In this document: positions 63,911 to 64,000 of the stretch, piece by piece | Position numbering within the stretch: position 1 is the first letter of the stretch | Layout: each line of letters opens with the position of its first letter | Assembly: GCF_003751385.1 (NCBI RefSeq) | Contig: NZ_RJVA01000010.1 | Coordinates: forward strand, 186,001 to 250,000 | DNA: 64,000 nucleotides | Reading direction: 5' to 3' | DNA from: Desulfosoma caldarium | GTDB lineage: Bacteria; Desulfobacterota; Syntrophobacteria; Syntrophobacterales; DSM-9756 | The notes under the pieces: model-generated | Seen by the model: the letters and a program-made list of their open reading frames with translations, nothing else | What the model was told of the DNA's origin: nothing | Databases searched by the model: none | Made by a program: the position numbers and the translations under genes

Positions 63911-64000
63911 GGTTTTCCTCCTCAGTTGATCTTCTGGAATCATCACATTTTGGCCGCGGACCAAATAAAAAGCCCGGAGCCATCCGCATACGCAGATGAA

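Overview
The window is GC-rich bacterial chromosome, densely coded, with short intergenic gaps and many ATGA or GTGA start/stop overlaps. Gene content suggests an anaerobic Desulfobacterota/deltaproteobacterium, possibly a Syntrophobacterales-type sulfate reducer. The pointers are an NQR/RNF-type ion-translocating redox complex, FdhD, an archaeal-type FMN glutamate synthase with its own ferredoxin, an AmmeMemoRadiSam locus, a probable selenoprotein and a CbpA/CbpB-type modified-peptide pair. No rRNA or species marker is present, so the lineage is inference.

Layout. 1-234: start of an exported ABC-transporter binding lipoprotein (cut by the window edge). 603-9491 (minus): a translation/ribosome operon ffh-rpsP-khpA-rimM-trmD-RNA methyltransferase-rplS-rnhB-yraN-rsmI, with a GH57/DUF3536 glycosidase at its end. 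9645-13041 (plus): a cytidylate-kinase-like gene, a Memo-AMMECR1 fusion and the partner radical SAM enzyme, the last two with export-type N-termini. 13022-18218 (minus): nth, a PrmA-like methyltransferase, threonine ammonia-lyase and a membrane spermidine-synthase-like protein. 18540-21498: a cold-shock gene with a long leader, a SurA/PpiC-type chaperone, a small zinc-ribbon protein, slyD and a VOC protein. 21663-27338: an nqrBCDEF-like operon without nqrA, an unknown gene, and apbE (FMN transferase) facing it. 27571-31698: a TraB-like unknown and a NagZ / AmgK-like / MurU-like set for cell-wall sugar recycling. 31758-36765: alaC, hom, a proposed homoserine kinase (ApgM family), a thioesterase and hisA. 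36925-41132: yqeY, dnaG, rpoD.

41433-42794 (minus) is the most notable gene: a CoA-disulfide reductase/NADH oxidase-family flavoprotein in which the catalytic cysteine codon is an in-frame TGA, followed 14 nt later by a stable hairpin of bacterial SECIS type. 43120-51562: a second cold-shock gene with a matching leader, tRNA(CAT), Nif3-like, zinc-ribbon coiled-coil, prs, a purine/pyrimidine permease, Nudix, fdhD overlapping a cysteine-desulfurase-like gene, N-acetylglutamate synthase and a LysM amidase lipoprotein. 51724-58254: an exported unknown, a PEP/pyruvate-binding-domain protein, gdhA, and divergently an FMN glutamate synthase with its ferredoxin (nitrogen assimilation).

58255-63910 looks accessory: remnants of a KaiC-like ATPase and an XRE-cupin regulator, a DUF4870 protein, unknowns, a coiled-coil protein with a 12-copy 14-residue repeat, an orphan GspG pseudopilin, and at the end a 39-residue precursor peptide abutting its radical SAM/SPASM maturase.
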